DNA of 64,000 nucleotides from Atribacter laminatus (GTDB taxonomy: Bacteria > Atribacterota > Atribacteria > Atribacterales > Atribacteraceae). The notes beneath the pieces were generated by a model. The model made no database searches. It worked only from the letters and a program-made list of their open reading frames with translations, and was not told the DNA's origin. The position numbers and the translations under genes were made by a program. Positions 53,257-61,806 of the stretch are shown here, piece after piece. The stretch's first letter is position 1, and each line of letters starts with the position of its first letter. The stretch spans positions 930,001 through 994,000 of the forward strand of contig NZ_CP065383.1 of the NCBI RefSeq assembly GCF_015775515.1. Direction: 5' to 3'.

Positions 53257-54183
53257 CTATTCTTGAATTTTACATTCTCCAAAGATTTCCGGGTGGATGA
53301 TTTGGGCAAAGTATTGAAGTGCTGAAATAACTCGAGGCCCTGGCCGGGAAACTAAATTAGAATCAATTAAATAGACTTGATCATTTTTTACTGCATCTAC
53401 TGTCTGAAGCCGGTTATCAGTTGTAACAAACTGATAGAGTTGATTTTCCTCATTTTTCCCATGATTTTCAATAACTGTAATGATCGAAGGATTCCTTTTT
53501 AAAATTTCTTCGAAGTCTATTGTTGAATAGCCTTGAATATCTACAGCTAAATTTTTACCACCAGCTAAAGTAATAAATTCGTTGATGAAAGTACCGTTTC
53601 CAGCTGTCCAAATGGGATCGTGCCAAATAATGTGGAATACCAGTGGTTTTTGATGATCTGGAATTGATTGAGCAAAATCATTTATTTTTTTAAGTTGATC
53701 CTTCATGGTTTTTACCAGTTTTGAACCAGAAATTTCCACCCCGGATAAGACCGCAACTTTGGTTATATCTTCAATGACCTGCTCAATGGTTTCAGATTTA
53801 AGAGTAAAAACCGGAAGATTGAGTTCATGAAGGCGGACAACGGTCTCTTCAGGGGTTAAGGAACTCGCTAAAATTAGGTCAGGTTGTAGGGTGAGGATTT
53901 TTTCCAAGTCAATTTCAGTAACATTCCCAATTTTTTCTTTTTCTAAGGCTTCTGTAGGTTCATCACAATAGGTAGTCACTCCAACGATTTTATCATTTAA
54001 GCCAAGCGCGAAAAGAATTTCAGTATTTCCTGGAGCAAGAGAAATAATCCGATTTGGTGGTTGAGAAAGATTAAGAGTAAATCCGGTTGCATCGGTGGCA
54101 CTGAGTGGCTGAGAATACGATATTGTTGAAGAAAAAACGAATATCAAGATGCTTAAAATAGCAATAATTTTAAATTTACTCAT
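53257..54183 (-). CDS. btuF: Vitamin B12-binding periplasmic protein (BtuF)
   Basis: 308 residues from ATG 54183, preceded by GGAGAG; the frame is open upstream to 54396 only because the riboswitch lacks stops. Signal peptide (about 1-27, ending SYSQ). The periplasmic-binding domain shows RIISLAPGNTEILFALGLND, EKILTLQPDLILASS and LVFHIIWHDPIWTAGNGTFI, the helical-backbone fold of BtuF/FhuD. Function as a corrinoid-binding protein follows from the cobalamin riboswitch upstream and the btuCD genes downstream. Confidence 0.9.
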   Translation of the reverse strand: MSKFKIIAILSILIFVFSSTISYSQPLSATDATGFTLNLSQPPNRIISLAPGNTEILFALGLNDKIVGVTTYCDEPTEALEKEKIGNVTEIDLEKILTLQPDLILASSLTPEETVVRLHELNLPVFTLKSETIEQVIEDITKVAVLSGVEISGSKLVKTMKDQLKKINDFAQSIPDHQKPLVFHIIWHDPIWTAGNGTFINEFITLAGGKNLAVDIQGYSTIDFEEILKRNPSIITVIENHGKNEENQLYQFVTTDNRLQTVDAVKNDQVYLIDSNLVSRPGPRVISALQYFAQIIHPEIFGECKIQE

Positions 54184-54279
54184 TTTACTCTCCTTGTTTG
54201 GTATGAGCCTGATTGTTTCTACGTGGAAAGAAGAGGGAGACGAGGGAGGGTTTCCCAAGATTCTGGTGGCGGCCCAGAA

Positions 54280-54480
54280 GCTTTTCCCACCTCCTCTTTC
54301 CGCGAAGAGTGGCAAGGATGTTTTGGTCGGGTTTCCTGACTTCTGAATGTAGTCATCTAGTTGTGCCTTCCCAGTTATCACCAGTGGCATAAACAACCAG
54401 CATTTTCAGTTACAGTGGCGGGACCGCGCCGGACTCACACCGGACTTCCCCGATTAAATAACCAAAACAACATTGCGGTG
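54280..54480 (-). ncRNA. Cobalamin (AdoCbl-type) riboswitch
   Basis: Minus-strand leader of btuF. Reads GGGAAGTCCGGTGTGAGTCC, then GCGGTCCCGCCACTGTAA (54404-54422), a run of stems with AACTGGGAAGGC, and a 3' AAGTCAGGAAACCCGACC segment (54325-54342) that is a variant of the B12 box. GCCACTGTAA is hallmark sequence of the class. Downstream, GGTGGGAAAAGCTTCTGGG and CCACC can form a further hairpin near 54190-54280. When cobalamin is bound the downstream btuFCD genes should be off. Confidence 0.93.
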
Positions 54481-54534
54481 AGTATATCATATTCCAATCC
54501 TATCAACAACATTTTCAGATCTTTTCTTGGAAAT

Positions 54535-55345
54535 GAATATCCCCTTTAGCAAAGGGGGTTAGTGGGATTTGAGTTTTTTCCTGCTCGGTCATTGCGAGGA
54601 ACGTCTTGTGCGACGTGGCAATCTCATTTCGTAATTTTTTTAAAATAATGTAAAGATGAGATCCTCACGTGGGAAAGCACCACTCAGGATGACAGCAATA
54701 TTTAATTTGTCATTCTGAGGAACGTATTATGCGACGTGAGAATCCCATCTTTCATTCCTATTTCTTTTTTTATTTTCTAAAAAATACTCTATAAAGATAT
54801 AAAGACACCCTCCCCGCCGCGAAAGCGGCACCCCTCCAAGGAGGGGAATTGTTGAATTCATTCCCCCATTGAGGGGGGATTTAAGGGGGGTGTGCCTAGT
54901 CTTTTTTTGTTTATTCTTTTTTCACCAATATTGGTATTTTCAGGATAGACCTTCATGCTGCTTTCGCAGCACCAGATGAATATGAAAATAAGTTGCCCCC
55001 TCACCTTAGCCCTCTCCCACCGAGGGGCGAGGGAAAAAAGAACAAAAGAATTCAGAGTTCCTTCTCCTTTGATGGGAGAAGGTCAGGATGAGGGCGAAAG
55101 CCCAGGATGAGATCCTGGTAAGTTACTCAATATGAGTTACCTATAAAAATCATTCTGGTATTTTCAGGATAGACCTTCATGCCACTTGTGTAGACATCAG
55201 GAGTAGATGAAAACAAAGATTCGACATGCCATGGCATGTCGCTACAATAATTGGGCGAAATTAATTATTCACCTACGTAAAAAATTCTTTTGCAGGGGCT
55301 TGATCTATCAAGTCGGTAATTTTCTAATTAATCAAATAACAGCGA
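54535..55345. repeat. Repeat mosaic (R2, R1a, R1b, R1c, inverted module, R5, R8, R3, R5, R6, R7)
   Basis: No gene. R2 (about 54540-54562), R1a (54588-54628, centre AACGTCTTGTGCGACG), R1b (54656-54694), R1c (54710-54751), the C/G-rich module (54805-54895) with centre GCCGCGAAAGCGGC, R5 (54934-54990, centre GCTGCTTTCGCAGC), R8 (about 54995-55035), R3 (about 55058-55083), R5 (about 55150-55214), perfect R6 (55222-55241) and R7 (about 55245-55320). Confidence 0.75.
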
Positions 55346-55372
55346 CTCCTTATTAATGTTCTTGTTGAGCTA

Positions 55373-56572
55373 TTATCGAGCCAGGAAAAACCAGATTACT
55401 CCCCAAGAAAATACCAATAGGAACGGGAAAAAGAGCAACCGGTATGTGGAAATAAGATCACTTTTAAAATGACGGCAGGTGAGAATTAAACAAAGATGAG
55501 CTGGTGAAAAAGTGATTCCTGCATAGCCAGATATGAATATTAAAGGAAAAATCTGTTGGATGGAATATTCACTAAACAATGGAAGAATAATAGGGAAAGC
55601 AATACCGATAAAAGCTGACGAATAACCACTGATGAGAGCGATTAGGAAGGGAACGGCCATCCCGATAATCAGTATCGGAAAATGACTCGAAAGGAAAGAA
55701 TCTACTAAGATAGGGATACTCCCGCTTTCAATGATTACGGTTTTAAAAAATATGACCCCGACGACATCCAGCATCATAGCCCAGGAAAACCGATGAAACA
55801 TCAATCGTGATAAGGTAGAAAGATTCATACGGTGGAAAAAAACACAAAAGACTATTCCCATTGCAGCTCCCAACCAAACCGGTTGGTTAAGGAGCACGAC
55901 GAAAACCGGAATAAGGATGGGTATAAATAATCGAAGGAAGGTTTTCAAAGGCATCGGTTCAGTTTTTGTCTTGGCATTTGGCACTGGTTTTTGGTTTTTT
56001 ATGACCAACCAACCACCGATTAAAGCCAATATAGTAAAAGGGAGATGGTGAATAATAATCCAGGCTAGAGATAATCCTGTAATAGTAGAAGCCATTAATA
56101 TGACAGGATAGAGCGGGAGGAAATACTCCCATACATGTCGATACCAATAATTAATAAAGGTAAGCAGTTGGCTTGATAATGAGTTGGATGAATAGGAAGC
56201 TTCAATTAGAGGGGCAGAAAAAAGCGCACCACCGGGCATAGGAAGAAACCCGATTAGAGCAGATAAAGCTGGGGATACCAATCGGGAATCACGAATTCGT
56301 TCTTCAATGCCCTGCACGAGCTTAACAAGTTCCCCATTGTTGGATAGTAAATTTCCTAACAACATAATAGAAAAAACACTAAGCAACAAATTGGTATTTT
56401 CGTAAGCAAAAAATCCTAAAGGGAAAATCGAGAAGAATTTCGATAAGGGAATTTGAAATAAAATCCAAAAAAGGAAAGAAGCCAATAGAAGACTTAGACC
56501 GATATTCAACTTCTTTTTGATAAGGACCAGGATAAAGGCAAAAATGATTAATATTTTTATCAGAACCGGCAT
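55373..56572 (-). CDS. DUF401-family integral membrane protein
   Basis: 399 residues with about nine to ten hydrophobic helices. Characteristic stretches: LIGFLPMPGGALFSAPLIEA (about 107-126), NYWYRHVWEYFLPLYPVILM (about 141-160) and GYAGITFSPAHLCLIL near the C-terminus, matching the DUF401/TIGR00529 group of unknown function, widespread in archaea and anaerobes. Transport is suspected from topology and paired motif halves, but no substrate is known. Start ATG 56572 has a poor ribosome site. Confidence 0.82.
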   Translation of the reverse strand: MPVLIKILIIFAFILVLIKKKLNIGLSLLLASFLFWILFQIPLSKFFSIFPLGFFAYENTNLLLSVFSIMLLGNLLSNNGELVKLVQGIEERIRDSRLVSPALSALIGFLPMPGGALFSAPLIEASYSSNSLSSQLLTFINYWYRHVWEYFLPLYPVILMASTITGLSLAWIIIHHLPFTILALIGGWLVIKNQKPVPNAKTKTEPMPLKTFLRLFIPILIPVFVVLLNQPVWLGAAMGIVFCVFFHRMNLSTLSRLMFHRFSWAMMLDVVGVIFFKTVIIESGSIPILVDSFLSSHFPILIIGMAVPFLIALISGYSSAFIGIAFPIILPLFSEYSIQQIFPLIFISGYAGITFSPAHLCLILTCRHFKSDLISTYRLLFFPFLLVFSWGVIWFFLAR

Positions 56573-56576
56573 GGTT

Positions 56577-57512
56577 TTATTGGGAATGAAGATTGATAAA
56601 TTTGGTCATTTGTTCGACGATATCATTTGGTTTTTCTTCCTGGGGCATATGACCACATTGATGAATTTCCAAGAAGTCGGCGTTTTTGAAGGAAGCAGTT
56701 AATCGTCTTATTTCGGAGATTTTTACCCAAGCATCTTCTTTTCCGCTCATAATAAAAATTGGCAAAGTAAGACTTTTTAGATCAGGAAAAACATGGTTTC
56801 GAGAAGAATCTCGTAAATAATAGTAAAGTGCCAAGCCACTTCTGGGATTTTGAAGAATTGGGTCGGCTACTCGATTGAATAGATCTTGGTCGATTATATT
56901 CTTATCAAAAACTGCATCCTGGAGGGTTTTTGTCAGTTTAATTTCGGACCGCAGTGTCTTATTGGCAATAGATATAATACCAGTTCTCAAGAGAGGATTG
57001 GCAAAAATGAAACCTGACAAGGGAACTCCGCGAACCGAAAATACCGCGGGACTAATAAGAAATAAAGCTTGTACTCTCTCGGGATGAAGCAAAGCCATTC
57101 GGATAGCGAGAGTTCCACCTAAGGAATGACCGATAATGATAACTTTTTTGACTGAAAGAATATCGAGGAGTTCGATAAGCTGTTGAGCAAGATGACGATG
57201 AGAGTATTTCCCCATCCGCTGAGCAGTTGATTGTCCATGGCCTGGAAGATCAACCAAAATAAACCGATATTTTTCTTGCGGAAGACGATTCAAAATTTTT
57301 TGCCAAGTCAGGAGATTTTCTCCTAATCCATGGATCATTAATAAGGGAAAATTATCTGTTTTTCCAGAATCAATATAATGGATCATATTTTTACCAATTT
57401 TAACCTGGTTGGAATAAGCAAAACCTCTTGGTGAGAAAGTTATTATAAATAGAAAAATCAAGGTAAAAACCGAAAGTTTTAAATGATAGTTGGTATCGGT
57501 TGGTTTCGACAC
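56577..57512 (-). CDS. Alpha/beta hydrolase, exported or anchored
   Basis: 311 residues from GTG 57512. N-terminal hydrophobic segment (about 11-31) before the hydrolase fold. Oxyanion HGLGENLLTW, nucleophile elbow VIIIGHSLGGTLAIRMA (Ser about 136), acid residue in IFIMSGKEDAWVKISE (Asp) and the catalytic His in HQCGHMPQEEKP. Substrate unknown; haloalkane dehalogenase-, esterase- and lipase-type hydrolases share these motifs. Shares direction with DUF2007 gene upstream and DUF401 gene downstream, with gaps of six and four bases. Confidence 0.85.
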   Translation of the reverse strand: MSKPTDTNYHLKLSVFTLIFLFIITFSPRGFAYSNQVKIGKNMIHYIDSGKTDNFPLLMIHGLGENLLTWQKILNRLPQEKYRFILVDLPGHGQSTAQRMGKYSHRHLAQQLIELLDILSVKKVIIIGHSLGGTLAIRMALLHPERVQALFLISPAVFSVRGVPLSGFIFANPLLRTGIISIANKTLRSEIKLTKTLQDAVFDKNIIDQDLFNRVADPILQNPRSGLALYYYLRDSSRNHVFPDLKSLTLPIFIMSGKEDAWVKISEIRRLTASFKNADFLEIHQCGHMPQEEKPNDIVEQMTKFINLHSQ

Positions 57513-57518
57513 TGATTA

Positions 57519-57746
57519 TCACTCAACCGGTTTTATTTCCATATCATGGATAATCGATTTTGCCTGGAGCACTTGGTTCTCTTTAACTTGAACTTCTATT
57601 GGGCCGGTATCACCAAAATAGGCGATTCCACCATAAGGTTGAGTTGATGGCTTTAAAATTACGTTGATACCCTCAGCCTCTAAAAAGCCTTTAATAAGTT
57701 CAGCTTCTATATTATTTTGAGCTAGTTTTACAGTCTGGTAATCCAT
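57519..57746 (-). CDS. DUF2007-family small signal-transducing protein
   Basis: 75 residues with the family pattern MDYQTVKLAQNNIEAELIKG and LEAEGINVILKPSTQPYGGI (ferredoxin-like, as in GlnB-related folds). ATG 57746 behind AAGGCGGG. Often found singly beside transport or hydrolase genes. Role unknown; opens the hydrolase/DUF401 operon. Confidence 0.82.
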   Translation of the reverse strand: MDYQTVKLAQNNIEAELIKGFLEAEGINVILKPSTQPYGGIAYFGDTGPIEVQVKENQVLQAKSIIHDMEIKPVE

Positions 57747-57897
57747 GTCGATCCCGCCTTAAAAAGTTTTCTTCAATTATTATTATAACTATTCTTTTTT
57801 ATAAATACAGCGAGGAAGAAAATAATGACAATGATGAATTACGAGCAAATCAATTATAATAATAAAAAAGATAAATTGCAGGAGGAGGGATTTATTT

Positions 57898-58629
57898 ATG
57901 TTGGAAGGATTAGGGGACCGCTTTCAGCGAGAAAGCAAATATATTCGAGGAGAAAGCCTGGTAGGTGGAATGAGTTGGGAAAACTTACCAGAACCTTATA
58001 AATTTTATACCAATGTTCAAGTTGTAAACTTACCAAAACCAAAAGATTTAGGTGGAATGAGCCTTGACCAAGTTCTTCGGGAAAGGAAAAGTATACGAGA
58101 ATATTCTTTGGAACCAATTCAGTTGGATCAGATTTCTTATATTTTATGGGCAGCCAATGGGATTCGTAGTCGAGAAGAAAACCAGGAATTTCGTACCGCC
58201 CCTTCGGCAGGCGCCCTTTACCCAATTGAGACCTATCTTGTGGTCAGCAATGTTTCAGACCTTACCCCTGGGATTTATCATTATTCGGTTCAAAAACATG
58301 GATTAGAAACCTTAAAATTAGGAAAGTTTACCCGTGAAATGGTCAGGGCAGGGATGGGACAGGAGATGCTGGGGAAAGCGGCGGTTACTTTCGTATGGAC
58401 GGCAATCTTTGAACGTTCGAAATGGAAATATCGACAACGAGCATATCGTTATGTTTATCTGGATGCTGGTCATATTGCTGAAAACCTTGCTCTGGCAGCA
58501 ACCTCCCTTGGATTAGGAAGTTGCCAGATTGGAGCTTTGTATGATGATGAAGTAAATCTGATTATTGGTATTGATGGGGTCGAAGAAAGTGTTCTTTACA
58601 TGAGTACGGTTGGACAACCAGCAGATTGA
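57898..58629 (+). CDS. SagB-type nitroreductase-family FMN oxidoreductase
   Basis: 243 residues. ATG 57898 behind GGAGGAGGG. SagB/nitroreductase motifs: RKSIREYSLEPIQLDQISYI, TAPSAGALYPIETYLVVS, PGIYHYSVQKHGLETLKLG and a C-terminal AAVTFVWTAIFERSKWKYRQ / YVYLDAGHIAENLALAATSL. In SagB-type systems the enzyme makes azoline rings from Cys/Ser/Thr together with SagC and SagD, but no cyclodehydratase is visible here, so this is probably a stand-alone flavin oxidoreductase. Overlaps the following gene by a few bases only if that one began at 58626. Confidence 0.85.
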   Translation: MLEGLGDRFQRESKYIRGESLVGGMSWENLPEPYKFYTNVQVVNLPKPKDLGGMSLDQVLRERKSIREYSLEPIQLDQISYILWAANGIRSREENQEFRTAPSAGALYPIETYLVVSNVSDLTPGIYHYSVQKHGLETLKLGKFTREMVRAGMGQEMLGKAAVTFVWTAIFERSKWKYRQRAYRYVYLDAGHIAENLALAATSLGLGSCQIGALYDDEVNLIIGIDGVEESVLYMSTVGQPAD

Positions 58630-58682
58630 AAAAGACCGTGTTAAGTGAAGAGCGATTAAAAGGAAATAAAAGGAGGTTTGTC

Positions 58683-60266
58683 ATGATTCACCATAAAAAA
58701 AAGATTTTAATAGTTCTTCTAACGGTTTTTAGCCTTTTCTTTTTAATGACTTTTGTTTCGCATGGTGAGGAAGTTGTTTTGCGAATTGGTTCACCAAATA
58801 TGGTTAGTACAGCTAATTTGGTTTTTGATGATTATTTGCCGGTTTTTGCCCATATTTCCAATCCTCCTCTAACCAAAATGAGCACCGAGGGACAAATTGT
58901 AGGTCAGAGTGCAAAATTAATCGAAGTGAGTTCGGATAATACAATTTGGACTTTTCATCTCGATGATTCACTGTATTGGAGTGATGGTCAAAAAGTAACT
59001 CCCCAGGATGTCAAATTTACTATTGAATTTATTGCTCAAAATGTTCCCTGGGCAGGTTGGCTGAAAGAGGGACTTCAAGATATTTCTATTCAAGAACCAA
59101 ATGCAGTGGTATTGAAATTTAAGAAGCCTCATACTCAAATTAACCGAGATTTATCCAGCTATAATTTACTTCCCAGGCACATTTGGGAAAAAATCGAATC
59201 ACCCCAGGACTACTCAAATCCCGGAGAAAATATCGGCTGCGGACCTTTCTATATCAAAAAGGTAGATCTAAACGCTGGAATTATAACAATGGAAAAAAAT
59301 CCTTACTGGAAAGGTCAAACGCCTCAAATTGGTAAAATTGAAATTCATTTATATAACAATGTTGATGTTTTATCATTAGCATTGGAAAAAGGGGATGTTG
59401 ATACCTATTATCGCTATGCTTCGTCTTATCCCTATCAGAATATTGAGAGATTAAAGAAAACCGAACGTTTTGATTTTGTTGAAAAGCTCAACATAGGACT
59501 CTACTTCTTAGCCTTTAATTTAAAACGAACTCCAATGTCTGACTTTCAATTTCGGGAAGCAATTTCTTATGCTATCAACTACCCTGAAATTTTAAAGCTT
59601 GATGGTTTAGGATATGGTAACATTCCAACTCGAGGTTTTGTTCCCAACAGTATGGATCATTTTATTGAAACCGAATTATTAACCTATGATTTAGAAAAAG
59701 CAAATAGATTGTTAGAGGGAGCTGGTTATTTTGATAGTGATAAGAATGGCATACGGGAAGATTTAGCAGGGAAAGATATTGACCTTACTATGCTTGTTGA
59801 ACCTGATTATGTTCGCCGTTCAGAGCTGATCAAGTACTACTTGGAAGAGGTTGGTATTAAAGTTTCCATGAAAAATGTTGATGAATCAACCTGGATTGCT
59901 CTCAAAGACCAATATGAATATGATATTACCGTTACTCGGACTACCCCATGGGGAATGATGGTCCATGGGAGCTGGGGAACGGCTTATTTCGATTCCCGAA
60001 GAACTGGTGAGGGTGTTTTGCATATTGTTGATGATCCAATCTTTCTTGGGTTGGTTGATGGATTGCTTTCGACAACTGATCCAGAAAAAATAAAAGAACT
60101 TGCCCACTCGGTTCAAAGCTATTATGCTGATACTTTACCGGCAATTGCCCTTTATTGGAATATGATTATTACACCTTTTAACCGAGAATTCACTGGTTGG
60201 CAACCTGATCCTCTCTTTGGAATTTATAACATCGATAATTTTGTTAATCTGAAGAAAGTATTATAG
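58683..60266 (+). CDS. ABC transporter solute-binding protein family 5 (peptide/nickel type)
   Basis: 527 residues from ATG 58683, behind AAAGGAGGT; the frame is open back to 58626. Signal peptide (about 1-29). Motifs typical of family 5: NLVFDDYLPVFAHISNPPLT, TIWTFHLDDSLYWSDGQKVT, ISYAINYPEILKLDGLGYG and the C-terminal YADTLPAIALYWNMIITPFN. First of a five-gene importer; 592 bases of repeats lie before the first permease gene. Ligand may be peptides, but the sibling family also binds nickel and opines. Confidence 0.9.
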   Translation: MIHHKKKILIVLLTVFSLFFLMTFVSHGEEVVLRIGSPNMVSTANLVFDDYLPVFAHISNPPLTKMSTEGQIVGQSAKLIEVSSDNTIWTFHLDDSLYWSDGQKVTPQDVKFTIEFIAQNVPWAGWLKEGLQDISIQEPNAVVLKFKKPHTQINRDLSSYNLLPRHIWEKIESPQDYSNPGENIGCGPFYIKKVDLNAGIITMEKNPYWKGQTPQIGKIEIHLYNNVDVLSLALEKGDVDTYYRYASSYPYQNIERLKKTERFDFVEKLNIGLYFLAFNLKRTPMSDFQFREAISYAINYPEILKLDGLGYGNIPTRGFVPNSMDHFIETELLTYDLEKANRLLEGAGYFDSDKNGIREDLAGKDIDLTMLVEPDYVRRSELIKYYLEEVGIKVSMKNVDESTWIALKDQYEYDITVTRTTPWGMMVHGSWGTAYFDSRRTGEGVLHIVDDPIFLGLVDGLLSTTDPEKIKELAHSVQSYYADTLPAIALYWNMIITPFNREFTGWQPDPLFGIYNIDNFVNLKKVL

Positions 60267-60284
60267 TTATTTAATCTCATCTTT

Positions 60285-60800
60285 TAAAAAAGGGGGACAG
60301 GAGGGGTTTGAATTTTTTGGGAATGGATCGAATCCCAAACTATCTCCATTTATCCAAGGGGAAAAGAATAAAAAAGATTGAGCTCAAGAGATTGCCACGT
60401 CACTCCGTTCCTCGCAATGACGAGTCAGAGTTCCTTCTCCCTTGATGGGAGAAGGTGAGGATGAGGGTGGAACCTCTGATTGAAACCCAGGTTTGGTGTT
60501 TTAAAATTAAGGTTTGAGGTGAATATCCAAGCTCCCCCCTCACCTTAATCCTCTCCCACGGAGGGGCGAGGAAAAAAAGAACAATAAGAATTCAGAGTTC
60601 CTTCTCCCTTGATGGGAGAAGGTGAGGATGAGGGTGGAACCTCTGATTGAAACCCAGGTTTGGTGTTTTAAAATTAAGGTTTGAGGTGAATATCCAAGCT
60701 CCCCCCTCACCTTAATCCTCTCCCACGGAGGGGCGAGGAAAAAAAGAAAAACAAGAGAAGGTAAGGGTGAGGGTGAAAGCTCAGGATGGCATCCTGGTTG
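60285..60800. repeat. Repeat mosaic inside transporter operon, with tandem duplication
   Basis: R2 (about 60287-60300), R4 with TATCCAAGGGGAAAAGAATA (about 60350-60370), R1a (60389-60425), R3 (about 60430-60456), then a 157-bp segment (60425-60581) repeated at 60592-60748 (offset 167) holding R3 and R8. No gene. It interrupts the space between binding-protein and permease genes without touching either frame. Confidence 0.8.
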
Positions 60801-60858
60801 GTTGCGCTAAATTGGTTGTTTAAAACTTGTTTTTAACCGATATGATTACGGAGATTAT

Positions 60859-61806
60859 ATGGTTTTTTCAGCTAAAAAAGTATTACGTTATATATTCGCC
60901 CTTTTTTTTATCATTACATTAAACTTTTTTCTCCCCCGTGCTATGCCCGGTGATCCAGTAATTAATCTTCTTGGAGAGGATTTTATTGCTGGAAAAGAAG
61001 CAGTTGAGAAAATTCGAGAAGAATTGGGACTGAACAGGCCAATATTAGTTCAATATGCCAGTTATTGGGCAAAATTGTTACGGTTTGATTTCGGATATTC
61101 TTATCATTTCCGAGCTCGAGTTTCTTCTCTAATCATTTCACGTTTAAAATGGACTTTTATCTTGGTTGCTCCTTCGTTGATTCTTGGAACGATTATAGGA
61201 GCATTGGCTGGTTCTCTTGCTGGATGGAAAAGGAAAAGCAAAGGGAATACCTTTTCCTTCCTTTTCTTTTTATTTATTTACTGCTCTCCTCCTTTTTTTA
61301 TTTCTCTCTTGTTTCTCTATTTTTTTGGATTTCAACTCGGCCTTTTCCCTCTAAAAGGCTTTTATACGACAGGAAATTGGATTGATATTCTGAAACACCT
61401 TTTTTTACCGGTTTTAATTATGACCTTATTTTCTGCTTCTCGAAATTATATGGTGATGAGGGGGAGCGTTCTCCAAGAGAAAGAGAAGTTATATGTATGG
61501 TATGCTCGAGCCAAAGGTCATTTGGATGATAGTATATTGTTTCAGCATGTTTTTAAAAATGCTTCACTGCCGGTCATAACCCTTTTTGCTCTTGATTTTG
61601 GATTTTTATTTGCCGGAGTGCTATTCATTGAAATCGTTTTTTCACTTAATGGAATGGGCACTCTCATTTACCAGTCGATACTATCTCGAGATTATCCAGT
61701 TCTTCAGGGAACTTTTTTGATCATTTCTTTTATGGTTATTATTGCCAATTACCTTACTGATTGGATTTATAATTGGATTGATCCTCGTGTGAGAGCAAAC
61801 CGATGA
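60859..61806 (+). CDS. ABC transporter permease (DppB-like)
   Basis: 315 residues, six hydrophobic helices. Start ATG 60859 behind GGAG. Shows MPGDPVINLLGEDFIAGK, REELGLNRPILVQYASYWAK, the EAA-type loop LYVWYARAKGHLDDSILFQH and terminal NYLTDWIYNWIDPRVRANR. It overlaps the DppC-like gene by four bases (ATGA). Forms the channel with the downstream permease. Confidence 0.92.
   Translation: MVFSAKKVLRYIFALFFIITLNFFLPRAMPGDPVINLLGEDFIAGKEAVEKIREELGLNRPILVQYASYWAKLLRFDFGYSYHFRARVSSLIISRLKWTFILVAPSLILGTIIGALAGSLAGWKRKSKGNTFSFLFFLFIYCSPPFFISLLFLYFFGFQLGLFPLKGFYTTGNWIDILKHLFLPVLIMTLFSASRNYMVMRGSVLQEKEKLYVWYARAKGHLDDSILFQHVFKNASLPVITLFALDFGFLFAGVLFIEIVFSLNGMGTLIYQSILSRDYPVLQGTFLIISFMVIIANYLTDWIYNWIDPRVRANR

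Noticed and set aside
57898-58629. A thiazole/oxazole-modified peptide cluster around the SagB-type gene
   Set aside because: No SagC/SagD cyclodehydratase or precursor peptide was found nearby.
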